DNA of 35,229 bases from a virus. The notes below the pieces were generated by a model, which was not told the DNA's origin, made no database searches, and saw only the letters and a program-made list of their open reading frames with translations. Made by a program: the position numbers and the translations under genes. Position 1 is the stretch's first letter; each line of letters begins with the position of its first letter. Below are positions 23,880 through 30,331 of this stretch, piece after piece. The stretch lies in the IMG/VR virus record IMGVR_UViG_3300004460_000255, positions 1 through 35,229 of that record. One strand, 5' to 3'.

Positions 23880-24012
23880 ATCATTAACGAGAGTTTCCTG
23901 CGTGAGTGGAGCATAACTAAAGTCCTACTGATGATTTTAATACCTTATGGGATAGGCGTTATTTGAAGTAGGCAGTCAGTGTCAAAAGTGGGTATCCCCC
24001 ACTCTTGGCTTT
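23880..24012 (+). ncRNA. Candidate structured non-coding RNA ending in a terminator hairpin
   Basis: No gene of useful length fits here. CCTAC (23923-23927) pairs with GTAGG further on (about 23968-23972), enclosing TGATGA on one side and TGAA on the other, with the inner stretch AATACC ... GGCGTTATT able to form a second helix. The stretch ends in the strong hairpin at 23981-24012. The combination suggests a folded RNA of about 130 bases. No known RNA family is recognised, and no promoter with the TAnnTTTG box is seen. Confidence 0.35.
23981..24012 (+). terminator. Strong hairpin, probable terminator
   Basis: GTCAAAAGTGGG and CCCACTCTTGGC pair over 12 positions with one mismatch and one wobble around TATCC, followed by TTT. 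It ends the transcript that includes the replication genes and the candidate RNA. Confidence 0.6.
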
Positions 24013-24034
24013 GATTAAAACAAAACAAATTACA

Positions 24035-24118
24035 ATGATTGGAAATATTTTTATTATATTAGCAACAATAACTTCATTTTGGGTTATTATAGATTCATTT
24101 TCAACTAAAGAAAAATAA
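24035..24118 (+). CDS. Tiny membrane peptide (27 aa)
   Basis: The ORF reads MIGNIFIILATITSFWVIID followed by SFSTKEK. Residues 4-20 form one hydrophobic helix with a short charged tail, and the leader is AAAACAAAACAAATTACA, the usual A-rich type here. The stop is 2 bases before the next ATG. A single-span membrane peptide is plausible. Its shortness keeps confidence moderate. Confidence 0.5.
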   Translation: MIGNIFIILATITSFWVIIDSFSTKEK

Positions 24119-24120
24119 TT

Positions 24121-24450
24121 ATGCAGATAGCAGAGGAAGCATTAAAAGTTCTTAGGGAGTCCCAAACAACTTCCGATGAAAATAATTATATGCACGCATA
24201 CTCTAGTATGGTTGTAGAGGTTTCAAAAATGAGAGATGAATTAAACACTAAAGCAGGAATAATTGCTAACGATGTTTATGATTCTAAATTAAAAAGAGTT
24301 GAAGACTTAGAGCGATGCTTGTTGTTATTCAACGAGTGTTATTTTAAGATGATGTACTACAAGCAGGAAATGGTTGCTAACAAGTCAAAGTTAGTTAGTA
24401 AAGAACTTGAGTTTGTTAATTTTGTTACAAAACATATAGATAGTGAGTAG
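24121..24450 (+). CDS. Unknown helical protein (109 aa)
   Basis: The product MQIAEEALKVLRESQTTSDE continues with YMHAYSSMVVEVSKMRDELN, then SKLKRVEDLERCLLLFNECY. It is mostly helical and probably a coiled coil. It overlaps the MazG-like gene by 8 bases. No family is recognised. Its place before a nucleotide-pool enzyme suggests but does not prove a metabolic role. Confidence 0.65.
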   Translation: MQIAEEALKVLRESQTTSDENNYMHAYSSMVVEVSKMRDELNTKAGIIANDVYDSKLKRVEDLERCLLLFNECYFKMMYYKQEMVANKSKLVSKELEFVNFVTKHIDSE

Positions 24451-24757
24451 TATAGAACAGAACGTAGTTCATAAGATTTTAAAGCGAGCAGACTTAGGTA
24501 AATCTAAATACGGAACTACTATGGAGCGAGTTGATTTAAGTGGCTTAGAATGGCTTATACACGCTCAGGAAGAAGCTATGGACTTATCTGTATACCTTGA
24601 AAAGTTAATAGAGCTTGAGCAAGAATTGTTATTAGCAAAAAAACTTATAGATGAGGAACAAAAGAAAAAGCCCTGTAAGAACTGCCGCTGTGAAGGCGGG
24701 ATTTCGGAGTGGACTAGAACATCGAGTTTGGAAGAATTTGATTCAGAGAAAGGTTAA
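24443..24757 (+). CDS. MazG-like nucleotide pyrophosphohydrolase (104 aa)
   Basis: Residues of about 10-60 show the all-helical MazG-like pattern: KRADLGKSKYGTTMERVDLS, GLEWLIHAQEEAMDLSVYLE. The EExxD metal-binding motif is in QEEAMDL. This type hydrolyses NTPs or dNTPs and is common in phages. The start is GTG 24443, overlapping the preceding stop. The last 35 residues, with CKNCRC and an acidic end, share DNA with the start of the endonuclease gene in another frame. Confidence 0.7.
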   Translation: MSSIEQNVVHKILKRADLGKSKYGTTMERVDLSGLEWLIHAQEEAMDLSVYLEKLIELEQELLLAKKLIDEEQKKKPCKNCRCEGGISEWTRTSSLEEFDSEKG

Positions 24758-25067
24758 AGGTGCTGCCTACGAGCCTATAAAGATTTCATACGTTATCCCC
24801 CTGAGTGAACACTCTTATACCCCCGATATAGTATTAGCCAATGGTATTATATTGGAGGTTAAGGGTCGTTTAGTAAAAGCAGATAGGGATAAGCACTTAT
24901 TAATCAAAGAGCAATACCCTAATATAGACCTTAGATTTGTATTTCAGAACGCAAACAATAAGATTAGAAAGGGCAGTCAAACGACTTACGCTCAATGGTG
25001 TGAAAAAAATGACATAAAATGGTGCGAAAAATTAGTACCTGATAGTTGGCTTAAAGAGAAAAAGTAG
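24651..25067 (+). CDS. T7-type endonuclease I, Holliday junction resolvase (138 aa)
   Basis: The catalytic set of the T7 gp3 family is complete: FRSGLE (E23), YTPDIVL (D59) and IILEVKG (E69, K71). Further family motifs are KHLLIKEQYPNIDLRFVFQN and KGSQTTYAQWCEKNDIKWCE, and the C-terminal LVPDSWLKEKK. The enzyme cleaves branched DNA, resolving junctions made by the recombination proteins before packaging. ATG 24651 puts its first 107 bases inside the MazG-like gene; GTG 24690 is an alternative start nearer the conserved FRSGLE. Confidence 0.9.
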   Translation: MRNKRKSPVRTAAVKAGFRSGLEHRVWKNLIQRKVKGAAYEPIKISYVIPLSEHSYTPDIVLANGIILEVKGRLVKADRDKHLLIKEQYPNIDLRFVFQNANNKIRKGSQTTYAQWCEKNDIKWCEKLVPDSWLKEKK

Positions 25068-25075
25068 TATATTTG
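25046..25075 (+). promoter_or_regulatory. Promoter upstream of short RNA
   Basis: TTG (25046-25048), 19 bases and TATATTTG (25068-25075) match the Bacteroidetes consensus as closely as the recombination promoter. It lies at the end of the endonuclease gene and points into the 75-base stretch that ends in a terminator. Confidence 0.75.
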
Positions 25076-25080
25076 AATAT

Positions 25081-25155
25081 TCCCTGTTTATCTCTGCATT
25101 GTTTGTTTGGTTAGAGACTTAGTAGCCCTTGCGTTTGCAGGGGTTGCTTTTTTTT
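25081..25155 (+). ncRNA. Candidate small RNA or attenuator leader, about 75 bases
   Basis: A consensus promoter lies just before it and a strong T-tailed hairpin lies at its end, with no reading frame of any length between. Transcription from 25081 would stop near 25155. The 5' half (ATTCCCTGTTTATCTCTGCA, then TTGTTTGTTTGGTTAGAG) is unstructured by eye. The next gene has its own promoter box after the hairpin, so this can be an independent small RNA. An alternative is an attenuator controlling the phosphoesterase. Confidence 0.5.
25124..25155 (+). terminator. Intrinsic terminator (9-bp stem, T8)
   Basis: AGCCCTTGC and GCAGGGGTT pair over nine positions (two G-T wobbles) around GTTT, then GC and eight T residues at 25148-25155. 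It sits between the short RNA promoter and the phosphoesterase. Confidence 0.8.
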
Positions 25156-25165
25156 ACTATATTTG
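25134..25165 (+). promoter_or_regulatory. Second promoter, directly at phosphoesterase start
   Basis: TTTG (25134-25137), 20 bases and TATATTTG (25158-25165) match the consensus. The ATG lies only 4 bases after the box, so the transcript would be almost or fully leaderless. The -33 element is inside the terminator hairpin. Confidence 0.65.
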
Positions 25166-25169
25166 TTTT

Positions 25170-25901
25170 ATGGAAAAACAATACAGACCTCGACTATCTG
25201 AATTTGAATGGAGTTTAATTAAAAAATCTAGAGAGTCAGAATCCCCATCAACAGGAAACGTCTTAGTTATAGGAGACATTCACGAACCTTTTTGTATAGA
25301 CGGTTATTTAGAACATTGTAAAGAGCAGATGCGAAAGTATCAATGCTCTGAAGTTGTGTTTATAGGCGATATAATAGACTCGCACTACTCTAGTTTCCAT
25401 AGGCAAGACCCTGACGGATACGGAGCAGGAGAAGAGCTAGAAAGGGCTATAGATAAGATACAAGCGTGGTACAATGCCTTCCCAATAGCAAAGGTTTGTA
25501 TAGGGAATCACGATGCAATCGTTAGACGTAAGGCTTTTGATAGCGGAGTATCTAAGGTTTGGATACGGGATTTCGATGAAGTTTTAGGCGTTGAAGGTTG
25601 GGATTTTAAGGAGCATCACAAAATAGGTGGAGTTCTTTATGTTCACGGAACAGGAACTTCAGGTCGTAATGCTGCAGCAGGAAAGTCTTTACAGTTTGGT
25701 TGCCCCGTAGTTCAAGGGCATATACACACCGAAGCTTCAGTTATTTACAACGGAGGACATTGGGGTATGCAAGTAGGATGTGGAGTTGATAGAGACTCTT
25801 ACGCTATGGCTTACGCAAAGCACTTCGCTAAGTCTTATAAATTGGCTTGCGGAGTTGTCCTCAACAACGGGACTTTACCTGTAGTAATTCCTTTTACTTA
25901 G
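25170..25901 (+). CDS. Calcineurin-like metallophosphoesterase (243 aa)
   Basis: I start at ATG 25170 (MEKQYRPRLSEFEWSLIKKS); the open frame upstream covers the terminator and the promoter. Motifs follow the family: VLVIGDIHEP (D36, H38), VFIGDIIDSH (D67), IGNHDAIVRR (N113, H114), VLYVHGTGTS (H159) and VQGHIHTEAS (H184, H186). Two metal ions bound by these residues hydrolyse phosphoesters. In phages such enzymes may act on nucleic acid ends or cyclic nucleotides; the substrate here is unknown. The stop overlaps the end of the opposing late arm by 8 bases. Confidence 0.87.
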   Translation: MEKQYRPRLSEFEWSLIKKSRESESPSTGNVLVIGDIHEPFCIDGYLEHCKEQMRKYQCSEVVFIGDIIDSHYSSFHRQDPDGYGAGEELERAIDKIQAWYNAFPIAKVCIGNHDAIVRRKAFDSGVSKVWIRDFDEVLGVEGWDFKEHHKIGGVLYVHGTGTSGRNAAAGKSLQFGCPVVQGHIHTEASVIYNGGHWGMQVGCGVDRDSYAMAYAKHFAKSYKLACGVVLNNGTLPVVIPFT

Positions 25902-26178
25902 AGTCAGGAGCGTAAACGGTTGCAGTAGCTAAGGCTAGCATAACTAAATGCTGCCAAGCCACCACTCCGTTAAGTTCTATTTGATGAACAGCGGCTATGG
26001 CTATAACGCCACCTATGGTTCTTTTACTAGACCACTTTCCGTGCTTATCTTTAAACATTTTCGGAACTATTACAGACATTATTTTAGCACCTAAGCTAAC
26101 CATAGGATTAATTTTCATAGGCTTAACATCTTTTAACTCCTCTTCTTTTAGTTTTCTATTCTTCCTTCTTAGACCCAT
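25894..26178 (-). CDS. Small membrane protein, lysis-cluster candidate (94 aa)
   Basis: A charged N-terminus (MGLRRKNRKLKEEELKDVKP) is followed by NPMVSLGAKIMSVIVPKMFK and, after KDKHGKWSSK, two hydrophobic segments (TIGGVIAIAAVHQIEL; WQHLVMLALATATVYA). It ends in APDSK. This resembles small two-span holin-like proteins in size and topology. It is the last gene of the late arm and lies next to another small membrane protein and the DUF5675-like gene. A holin role is inference from context. Confidence 0.6.
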   Translation of the reverse strand: MGLRRKNRKLKEEELKDVKPMKINPMVSLGAKIMSVIVPKMFKDKHGKWSSKRTIGGVIAIAAVHQIELNGVVAWQHLVMLALATATVYAPDSK

Positions 26179-26335
26179 AGTTCGGGATTAAAAATTCAAA
26201 TACTTTATCTATCTTACCGAAGATAGCGTCATCTTTTACGTTAGGGGTTAACCTTACAAATACTTTTGCGGCAGCCATTAAACCTGCTAATACAGCAATA
26301 ATATCTGCTCCGTTTTGTGAAATGTACTCAATCAT
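26156..26335 (-). CDS. Small membrane protein, holin-like (59 aa)
   Basis: The ORF reads MIEYISQNGADIIAVLAGLM, continues AAAKVFVRLTPNVKDDAIFG and ends with KIDKVFEFLIPNYGSKKEE. Residues of about 11-27 form one membrane helix. The VRLTPxxKDDxxxGKI pattern is one I know from small phage membrane proteins of the holin type. It overlaps the start of the 94-residue gene by 23 bases and follows the DUF5675-like gene by 6 bases. Short, but both motif and place support it. Confidence 0.65.
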   Translation of the reverse strand: MIEYISQNGADIIAVLAGLMAAAKVFVRLTPNVKDDAIFGKIDKVFEFLIPNYGSKKEE

Positions 26336-26341
26336 TTTTTC

Positions 26342-26743
26342 TTAAATTATGGTTATGTAAAATGAATCAGGAAGTACAGACAATAATGAATCCATAGTAT
26401 CCCTACTAGAAGTAATGTCTAGCTCTCCGTCTTTATTTATATCAGCGTAAGTCTTTCCAACAGCAATACAACCTCTTAATTGAGAATGGTAATTAGCTGC
26501 GTGTATAAGGATATAATCTCTGCCTTCGACATCTTCAATTATAAAATGCTCTCCGTGCTTAGCTGAGAACCTTATATTTACAAGATACTCCCCTCTAGGA
26601 ATGCAAGACACATTTGTCTTATTTTCTTTCCAAGACAACTCTAAGGTTTTACAAGAGAAACACTCTTTAATTTCATCGTGAATCGTTAGCTTTCCTAACG
26701 TCTCTTTCCCTGTATCTACTAATCTATTTAAAACTACTTTCAT
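26342..26743 (-). CDS. DUF5675-like protein, lysis enzyme candidate (133 aa)
   Basis: The pattern matches DUF5675: LELSWKENKTNVSCIPRGEY, FSAKHGEHFIIEDVEGRDYI, then LIHAANYHSQLRGCIAVGKT and SSRDTMDSLLSVLP. The segment with H81 (LIHAANY) and C92 (RGCI) resembles the His...Cys active site of YkuD L,D-transpeptidases (HG...S.GCI). No standard endolysin (lysozyme, amidase or peptidase) is visible elsewhere, and two small membrane proteins follow. I infer a possible peptidoglycan-related role. DUF5675 itself has no established function that I know. Confidence 0.75.
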   Translation of the reverse strand: MKVVLNRLVDTGKETLGKLTIHDEIKECFSCKTLELSWKENKTNVSCIPRGEYLVNIRFSAKHGEHFIIEDVEGRDYILIHAANYHSQLRGCIAVGKTYADINKDGELDITSSRDTMDSLLSVLPDSFYITII

Positions 26744-26810
26744 CTCTATTTGTTAAGGCTTCTCCCATTTCAGCTATTAACTTAGTTAAATGCTTAAAAA
26801 AACTTTTCAT
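26724..26810 (-). CDS. Tiny basic peptide (28 aa)
   Basis: The ORF reads MKSFFKHLTKLIAEMGEALT followed by NRDESSFK, an amphipathic helix. Its ATG overlaps the preceding stop (TAATG) and its end overlaps the DUF5675-like start by 20 bases, a pattern of translational coupling. Short amphipathic peptides of this kind occur in other phages. Coding is plausible but not proven. Confidence 0.45.
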   Translation of the reverse strand: MKSFFKHLTKLIAEMGEALTNRDESSFK

Positions 26811-27058
26811 TACTTAGCTTTATTTACTTTTTTAGCAACCTTCTTGCTGTAAGAAGCTTTTTGCTTTCCTTTAGCAGTTGCTTTCTTTTTCTTTTTGTTT
26901 TCTGCAGCTTTTTGAGCAGGTGTAAGGGACTCTCTAACACTCTTTGGTAAGTATCTACCCCTTTTACTTTTAGGCTTCTTCTTATCCTTCTCTGAGATGT
27001 AATCCCATTCTTGCTTAGTCCATTTTTTAAGACTCTTTTGAGGTTTTTTAGTAGCCAT
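26810..27058 (-). CDS. Small lysine-rich protein (82 aa)
   Basis: The protein MATKKPQKSLKKWTKQEWDY continues with PKSKRGRYLPKSVRESLTPA and a lysine-rich end. The S-L-K-K-W-T-K-Q-x-W start and the RYLP...SLTPAQ segment recur in proteins from diverse marine viruses. Extreme basicity suggests DNA or RNA binding, perhaps packaged in the virion. It is coupled to the preceding gene through TAATG at 27058. Confidence 0.75.
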   Translation of the reverse strand: MATKKPQKSLKKWTKQEWDYISEKDKKKPKSKRGRYLPKSVRESLTPAQKAAENKKKKKATAKGKQKASYSKKVAKKVNKAK

Positions 27059-27243
27059 TATTTATATCCTCCTCCTGCTTTTTTATATTCGTTAGCTAAT
27101 AGTTGTGCTTTTCTTGCAGACCATTGACCTGCTCTACCACCTTTAGTTCCTGCCTTTATCTTATTAAATAAACGCTTTCGCATAGCTGGCTTAGTGTAGT
27201 TTCCTGAACTATTAACCGTACTTTTCTTTTTCTTTACAGGCAT
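27058..27243 (-). CDS. Small basic protein with NYTKPxMRKRLF motif (61 aa)
   Basis: The product MPVKKKKSTVNSSGNYTKPA continues with MRKRLFNKIKAGTKGGRAGQ and WSARKAQLLANEYKKAGGGY. The GNYTKPxMRKRLFNKIKAG, GQWSARKAQ-LA and KxxGGGYK parts form a compact conserved protein seen in many marine phages and giant viruses, of unknown function. It is one of three consecutive lysine-rich genes in the late arm. Confidence 0.8.
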   Translation of the reverse strand: MPVKKKKSTVNSSGNYTKPAMRKRLFNKIKAGTKGGRAGQWSARKAQLLANEYKKAGGGYK

Positions 27244-27246
27244 AAC

Positions 27247-27528
27247 TTACCACTTTACTTTATCAGCCCAATAAGCAGCAGACATCTTGCCTTTAGCAAT
27301 ATTCTTTGCGTGTCGAGCCTTAAATGATTTACGTTTTGCTTTCATCTTATCAGACTCTCCTTTCTTTGGCTTTCCCGCAGTACTTGCGCCTTGTTCTCCA
27401 AATCTAATAGTCTTTATTTTATCCCCTTCTTTAGCCACAACAACGTGTGATTTCTTAGGATGATTAGGGGTTCGCTTAGGTTTATTAAAGCCTGTAACGC
27501 CTGCTTTTTTTAGTCTAGAGTCTTTCAT
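27247..27528 (-). CDS. Small basic conserved phage protein (93 aa)
   Basis: The protein begins MKDSRLKKAGVTGFNKPKRT and continues PNHPKKSHVVVAKEGDKIKT and IRFGEQGASTAGKPKKGESD. It ends FKARHAKNIAKGKMSAAYWA, then DKVKW. The KSHVVVAKEG, RFGxQG and ARHxKNI-KG-MSAAYWAxKVKW pattern is a well-conserved phage family of unknown function (possibly DUF6321, from memory). High basicity and its place near structural genes suggest a virion or DNA-compaction role; that is inference. Confidence 0.82.
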   Translation of the reverse strand: MKDSRLKKAGVTGFNKPKRTPNHPKKSHVVVAKEGDKIKTIRFGEQGASTAGKPKKGESDKMKAKRKSFKARHAKNIAKGKMSAAYWADKVKW

Positions 27529-27529
27529 A

Positions 27530-28258
27530 TTAACTTGCTGTCCAATTAGCAGAACGCTTAGTTCCGAGTAAAGTTGCTTGTATATTTATAATCTCACTAC
27601 CTGATGCAGTATCATTCTTTAACATAATCCAAACCATTTTATTAGCCTCAACTTTACCTGCTAAACTAAAACCAAAGTTATAGTTAGTGTTTGTTGCTGC
27701 TATATTAATGACTTGAGAACCTATTAAAGTCATATTTTGAGCATAAAGATTTGAGCCATCATCTTGGTCTGAATAGTACGCGTGAATACTAATATTACCT
27801 GTGCTGCTAGAGTTTTTAACAAACCCTCTAACTGTAAGGTTATGCATATCGTAAGGTAATCTAATAGCGTTGTGAGAATAAGCAGCATCTATAGAATTTA
27901 CGTTTGTAGTAAAAGAACTCCAAGAGGAATACATATATCCATAAGTAGTGCTTCCGTAATAAAATCGGATTGTACTACTAGCAACTATTCTTCCTGACCT
28001 TTGTGCTATTACCTGAACGGGACTATCGTCAGCAATAACAAAACAAGACTTAACTAAAGTGTGTAAAAAAGCTCTTAAGTTACTAAGAGTTACTCCTCCT
28101 TTTTTATTTGTTTTGAATTTATCTTCAATAAAATGAAGTAAATTATCTCTATCAAATTGTTGATTACCTGTTAGTGCAGCAGAATCATTATTCCTAGCTT
28201 GAGCTGAAAAAGCCAAGCCGTAAGACGCTGCCGAGTCTGTATAATTATCTGTAGGCAT
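27530..28258 (-). CDS. Structural protein, possible head fibre or decoration (242 aa)
   Basis: Residues 1-80 form a helical base (DRDNLLHFIEDKFKTNKKGG, then TLSNLRAFLHTLVKSCFVIA). The rest (VQVIAQRSGRIVASSTIRFY; YSHNAIRLPYDMHNLTVRGF; SISIHAYYSDQDD-like beta strands) is a Ser/Thr/Asn-rich beta fold. The arrangement, a short attachment part and a beta-sandwich, is typical of fibres or decoration proteins on the head or neck. It follows the head-tail connector and a small membrane gene. Not recognised as a named family. Confidence 0.5.
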   Translation of the reverse strand: MPTDNYTDSAASYGLAFSAQARNNDSAALTGNQQFDRDNLLHFIEDKFKTNKKGGVTLSNLRAFLHTLVKSCFVIADDSPVQVIAQRSGRIVASSTIRFYYGSTTYGYMYSSWSSFTTNVNSIDAAYSHNAIRLPYDMHNLTVRGFVKNSSSTGNISIHAYYSDQDDGSNLYAQNMTLIGSQVINIAATNTNYNFGFSLAGKVEANKMVWIMLKNDTASGSEIINIQATLLGTKRSANWTAS

Positions 28259-28262
28259 ATTG

Positions 28263-28439
28263 TTATTTTTCTTTAGTTAGTGTTTGATATATTCTAACAG
28301 AAGTATACGCTACAGCAACCACTAAAGATAATATTCTAAGAGTTTGCTCAACCTCTGCCATAGTTGAAACCATTACAGCCCCACCATTAACGGCAGTTAC
28401 TTCTATCGAGTCTTTTATTTTAGCTATAGTATCGTTCAT
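28263..28439 (-). CDS. Small membrane protein (58 aa)
   Basis: I use ATG 28439 (MNDTIAKIKDSIEVTAVNGG) with the AAGAAG-like site before it; the upstream ATG 28466 would add nine residues inside the connector gene. One hydrophobic helix (LRILSLVVAVAYTSVRIYQT) precedes a charged end. It overlaps the connector gene by 20 bases. Holin-like in size and topology, but separated from the other lysis candidates. Confidence 0.6.
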   Translation of the reverse strand: MNDTIAKIKDSIEVTAVNGGAVMVSTMAEVEQTLRILSLVVAVAYTSVRIYQTLTKEK

Positions 28440-29025
28440 CTTTATTTCTTCTTGCAATGGAATCATATCTATTTATTTTGTTCCCATAAGCTAGAATACC
28501 TCCAAGCCTAGTTACGTTATCTCCATCTATGTGTCTGTCGTTATTTGCGTGGTCGTAATTAGGAAACTCTCCGTTATTATCAGAGTCTTCTATCCACTCA
28601 ATCATATCTTTAACTAAAATTTCTGCTTTTCTAAAAGTGTCAGACTTTAATATTGATAATTCACTAGATTCTACAGGGTCGCTCCAATCGTCATCGTTAG
28701 TGACAACACCTGCTGAAGTTGTATTAAATTGAATATCATTTAAAACTTCGTATTTAACAAAAAAAGCTAAAGCAGGTTTTATGTAATCATTTAAAAGTAT
28801 ATATTCATTAGACGATAAAACATACCCTGAATTACTAGTATTGCCTTGTCTTAGCTTTCCCCAAAAATAATCTCCCAACCTTTGTTTTAAGTGAGTAATC
28901 TCAGCTATAAGAATAACATCCGACTCTATTAATGAGTGGTCTAAGTTATCATTAGCCATAGCTTTATTAACAACTTCTTCCGCTGTTATTAGATTATTGT
29001 ATTGTCTATAATTTACAACAGCCAT
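28420..29025 (-). CDS. Head-tail connector-like protein (201 aa)
   Basis: It follows the portal gene by 1 base. The first 150 residues are helical (ITAEEVVNKAMANDNLDHSL; LIAEITHLKQRLGDYFWGKL; LLNDYIKPALAFFVKYEVLN; TFRKAEILVKDMIEWIEDSD), the pattern of head-tail adaptor proteins of the gp6 type in Bacteroidetes phages (possibly DUF6712, from memory). The C-terminal part is Asn/Asp/Arg-rich and flexible. It would join the portal to the tail. Assigned by pattern and place. Confidence 0.65.
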   Translation of the reverse strand: MAVVNYRQYNNLITAEEVVNKAMANDNLDHSLIESDVILIAEITHLKQRLGDYFWGKLRQGNTSNSGYVLSSNEYILLNDYIKPALAFFVKYEVLNDIQFNTTSAGVVTNDDDWSDPVESSELSILKSDTFRKAEILVKDMIEWIEDSDNNGEFPNYDHANNDRHIDGDNVTRLGGILAYGNKINRYDSIARRNKDERYYS

Positions 29026-29026
29026 A

Positions 29027-30322
29027 TTATTCTTTATTAGTTAGTTTTTCTAAATAAATATCTTCTAAGTCTGGTCGCTCTTCTAGTCCTATTAAAGCTC
29101 TCAATTCATTTACATCAGCTATCTTAGTAATATCAATATCAGCAGCAAAACCAATAGGAGACTCAAATTGAACCTCTAATGATGAAGCGTCAGTTTTTAA
29201 GACTTTACCTAAAGCATCTCGCATAGGCTTAAATACTTGCTCTATAGTATCTTGAATCACAGTTCTCATAACTAAGTCGTAAGATATTCTAATCTCACTA
29301 CCTGTGTTATTCATTTTACCACTAGAAACAATACCCGAAAGAGCAGGTTGCCACCTATGAGCTGTAACTATGTTGTTACGTGTAAGTTCTTGATACTCCA
29401 TAAAGCTTCCGTCTTTGTCGTCTTTAAGTATCTGAACATTAGAACCTCCACCGCCTGTTCCGTCTTTTACTAAGAATAAAATCTTACCATTATTCCCTTC
29501 TCCTGTAAGCTTGTCTTGAGCTAAAGATATTAATTCTTCAGCTTCTCCGTCACTCATAGCTCCGTCTATTTCAATAATAGCAGAAGGCATAAATCCATTC
29601 TCAAACTTTGTTCTATTGTATTTTTGTATAAGATAATCTATTTCTATAGAACCACTTTCTGCGGCAGCTATGTAGTCAGGAATACCGTATCTTTGGAATC
29701 CACTTTCGTAATCCTTAAACATAAGGATGGAGCGACCGTTTTTAAAGTTTGGAAACATAGGTAACTTACGAACCTCTTTATCTTTTAGGTCGTAGTAATT
29801 CCAATCAGGATTAATGTAAACTGAATCCATATTCTTACCTACACGAACCATAGTCGCATCAACGTGATACATATTGCATCCGCCTTCGTATTCAACAAAC
29901 TCTATGTAAGAATTACCAAACGTATAAAAATCATCTACAACTAACCTAAATAGGTTTCTTAGAGACTGTCCTGTAGGATTAATTTCCTTTATGTAGCTCT
30001 CTAATTTTGCGTTTACGGTAGTTATTTTACTACCCGCTGTATAAGTAGCTTTCTGAGAAAGGATAGCTCTGTGGGTACTAGATTTTCTTTTTAACTCAGC
30101 TAAATATTGAGGAAATAAATTATCATCTCCAAATCGGTAATACTCCTTAGAAGTTATGTCGTGTTGTCGCTCTAATATATTAGGCATAGGAGCTAAGTTT
30201 ACTATATCAAACTTAACCTTACCACTAGCCTTTTTTCTTATAGTATCTGAAGCACTAGCAATAAATCTACCTTTAGAATCTCTTTTTCTTTCAGCCAAAA
30301 CTTGTGTATAATGATTAAACAA
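29027..30322 (-). CDS. Portal protein (431 aa)
   Basis: This is the dodecameric portal at the capsid vertex, through which DNA enters. Visible are a basic N-terminus, then YYRFGDDNLFPQYLAELKRK, TYTAGSKITTVNAKLESYIK, FRLVVDDFYTFGNSYIEFVE and IEIDYLIQKYNRTKFENGFM, followed by the clip/stem/crown portion (AQDKLTGEGNNGKI; ELTRNNIVTAHRWQPALSGI) and NNTGSEIRISYDLVMRTVIQ. The pattern is that of PBSX-type portals. The start is uncertain: TTG 30322 lies inside a TATATTTG box, and no ATG is close; TTG 30298 is an alternative. The gene follows the two paralogous structural genes. Confidence 0.88.
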   Translation of the reverse strand: MFNHYTQVLAERKRDSKGRFIASASDTIRKKASGKVKFDIVNLAPMPNILERQHDITSKEYYRFGDDNLFPQYLAELKRKSSTHRAILSQKATYTAGSKITTVNAKLESYIKEINPTGQSLRNLFRLVVDDFYTFGNSYIEFVEYEGGCNMYHVDATMVRVGKNMDSVYINPDWNYYDLKDKEVRKLPMFPNFKNGRSILMFKDYESGFQRYGIPDYIAAAESGSIEIDYLIQKYNRTKFENGFMPSAIIEIDGAMSDGEAEELISLAQDKLTGEGNNGKILFLVKDGTGGGGSNVQILKDDKDGSFMEYQELTRNNIVTAHRWQPALSGIVSSGKMNNTGSEIRISYDLVMRTVIQDTIEQVFKPMRDALGKVLKTDASSLEVQFESPIGFAADIDITKIADVNELRALIGLEERPDLEDIYLEKLTNKE

Positions 30323-30327
30323 ATATA
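30320..30327 (-). promoter_or_regulatory. TATATTTG box upstream of portal
   Basis: The box matches the -7 consensus exactly and lies directly after the hairpin at 30332-30366. No TTG is at the right distance upstream. The TTG of the annotated portal start is the last part of this box, so either the box or that start is probably not used. Confidence 0.4.
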
Positions 30328-30331
30328 AGAA

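Noticed and set aside
23921-23975. Hammerhead ribozyme, because CTGATGA and GAA strands are present
   Set aside because: The helix CCTAC/GTAGG joins the bases just before TGATGA to those just after GAA, which is not the hammerhead connection, and no third helix with a cleavage site fits.
14314-30311. Perfect DnaA boxes at 14314, 16527 and 30303 as an origin cluster
   Set aside because: They are far apart and close to the number expected by chance for this base composition; only the one in the control region has supporting context.
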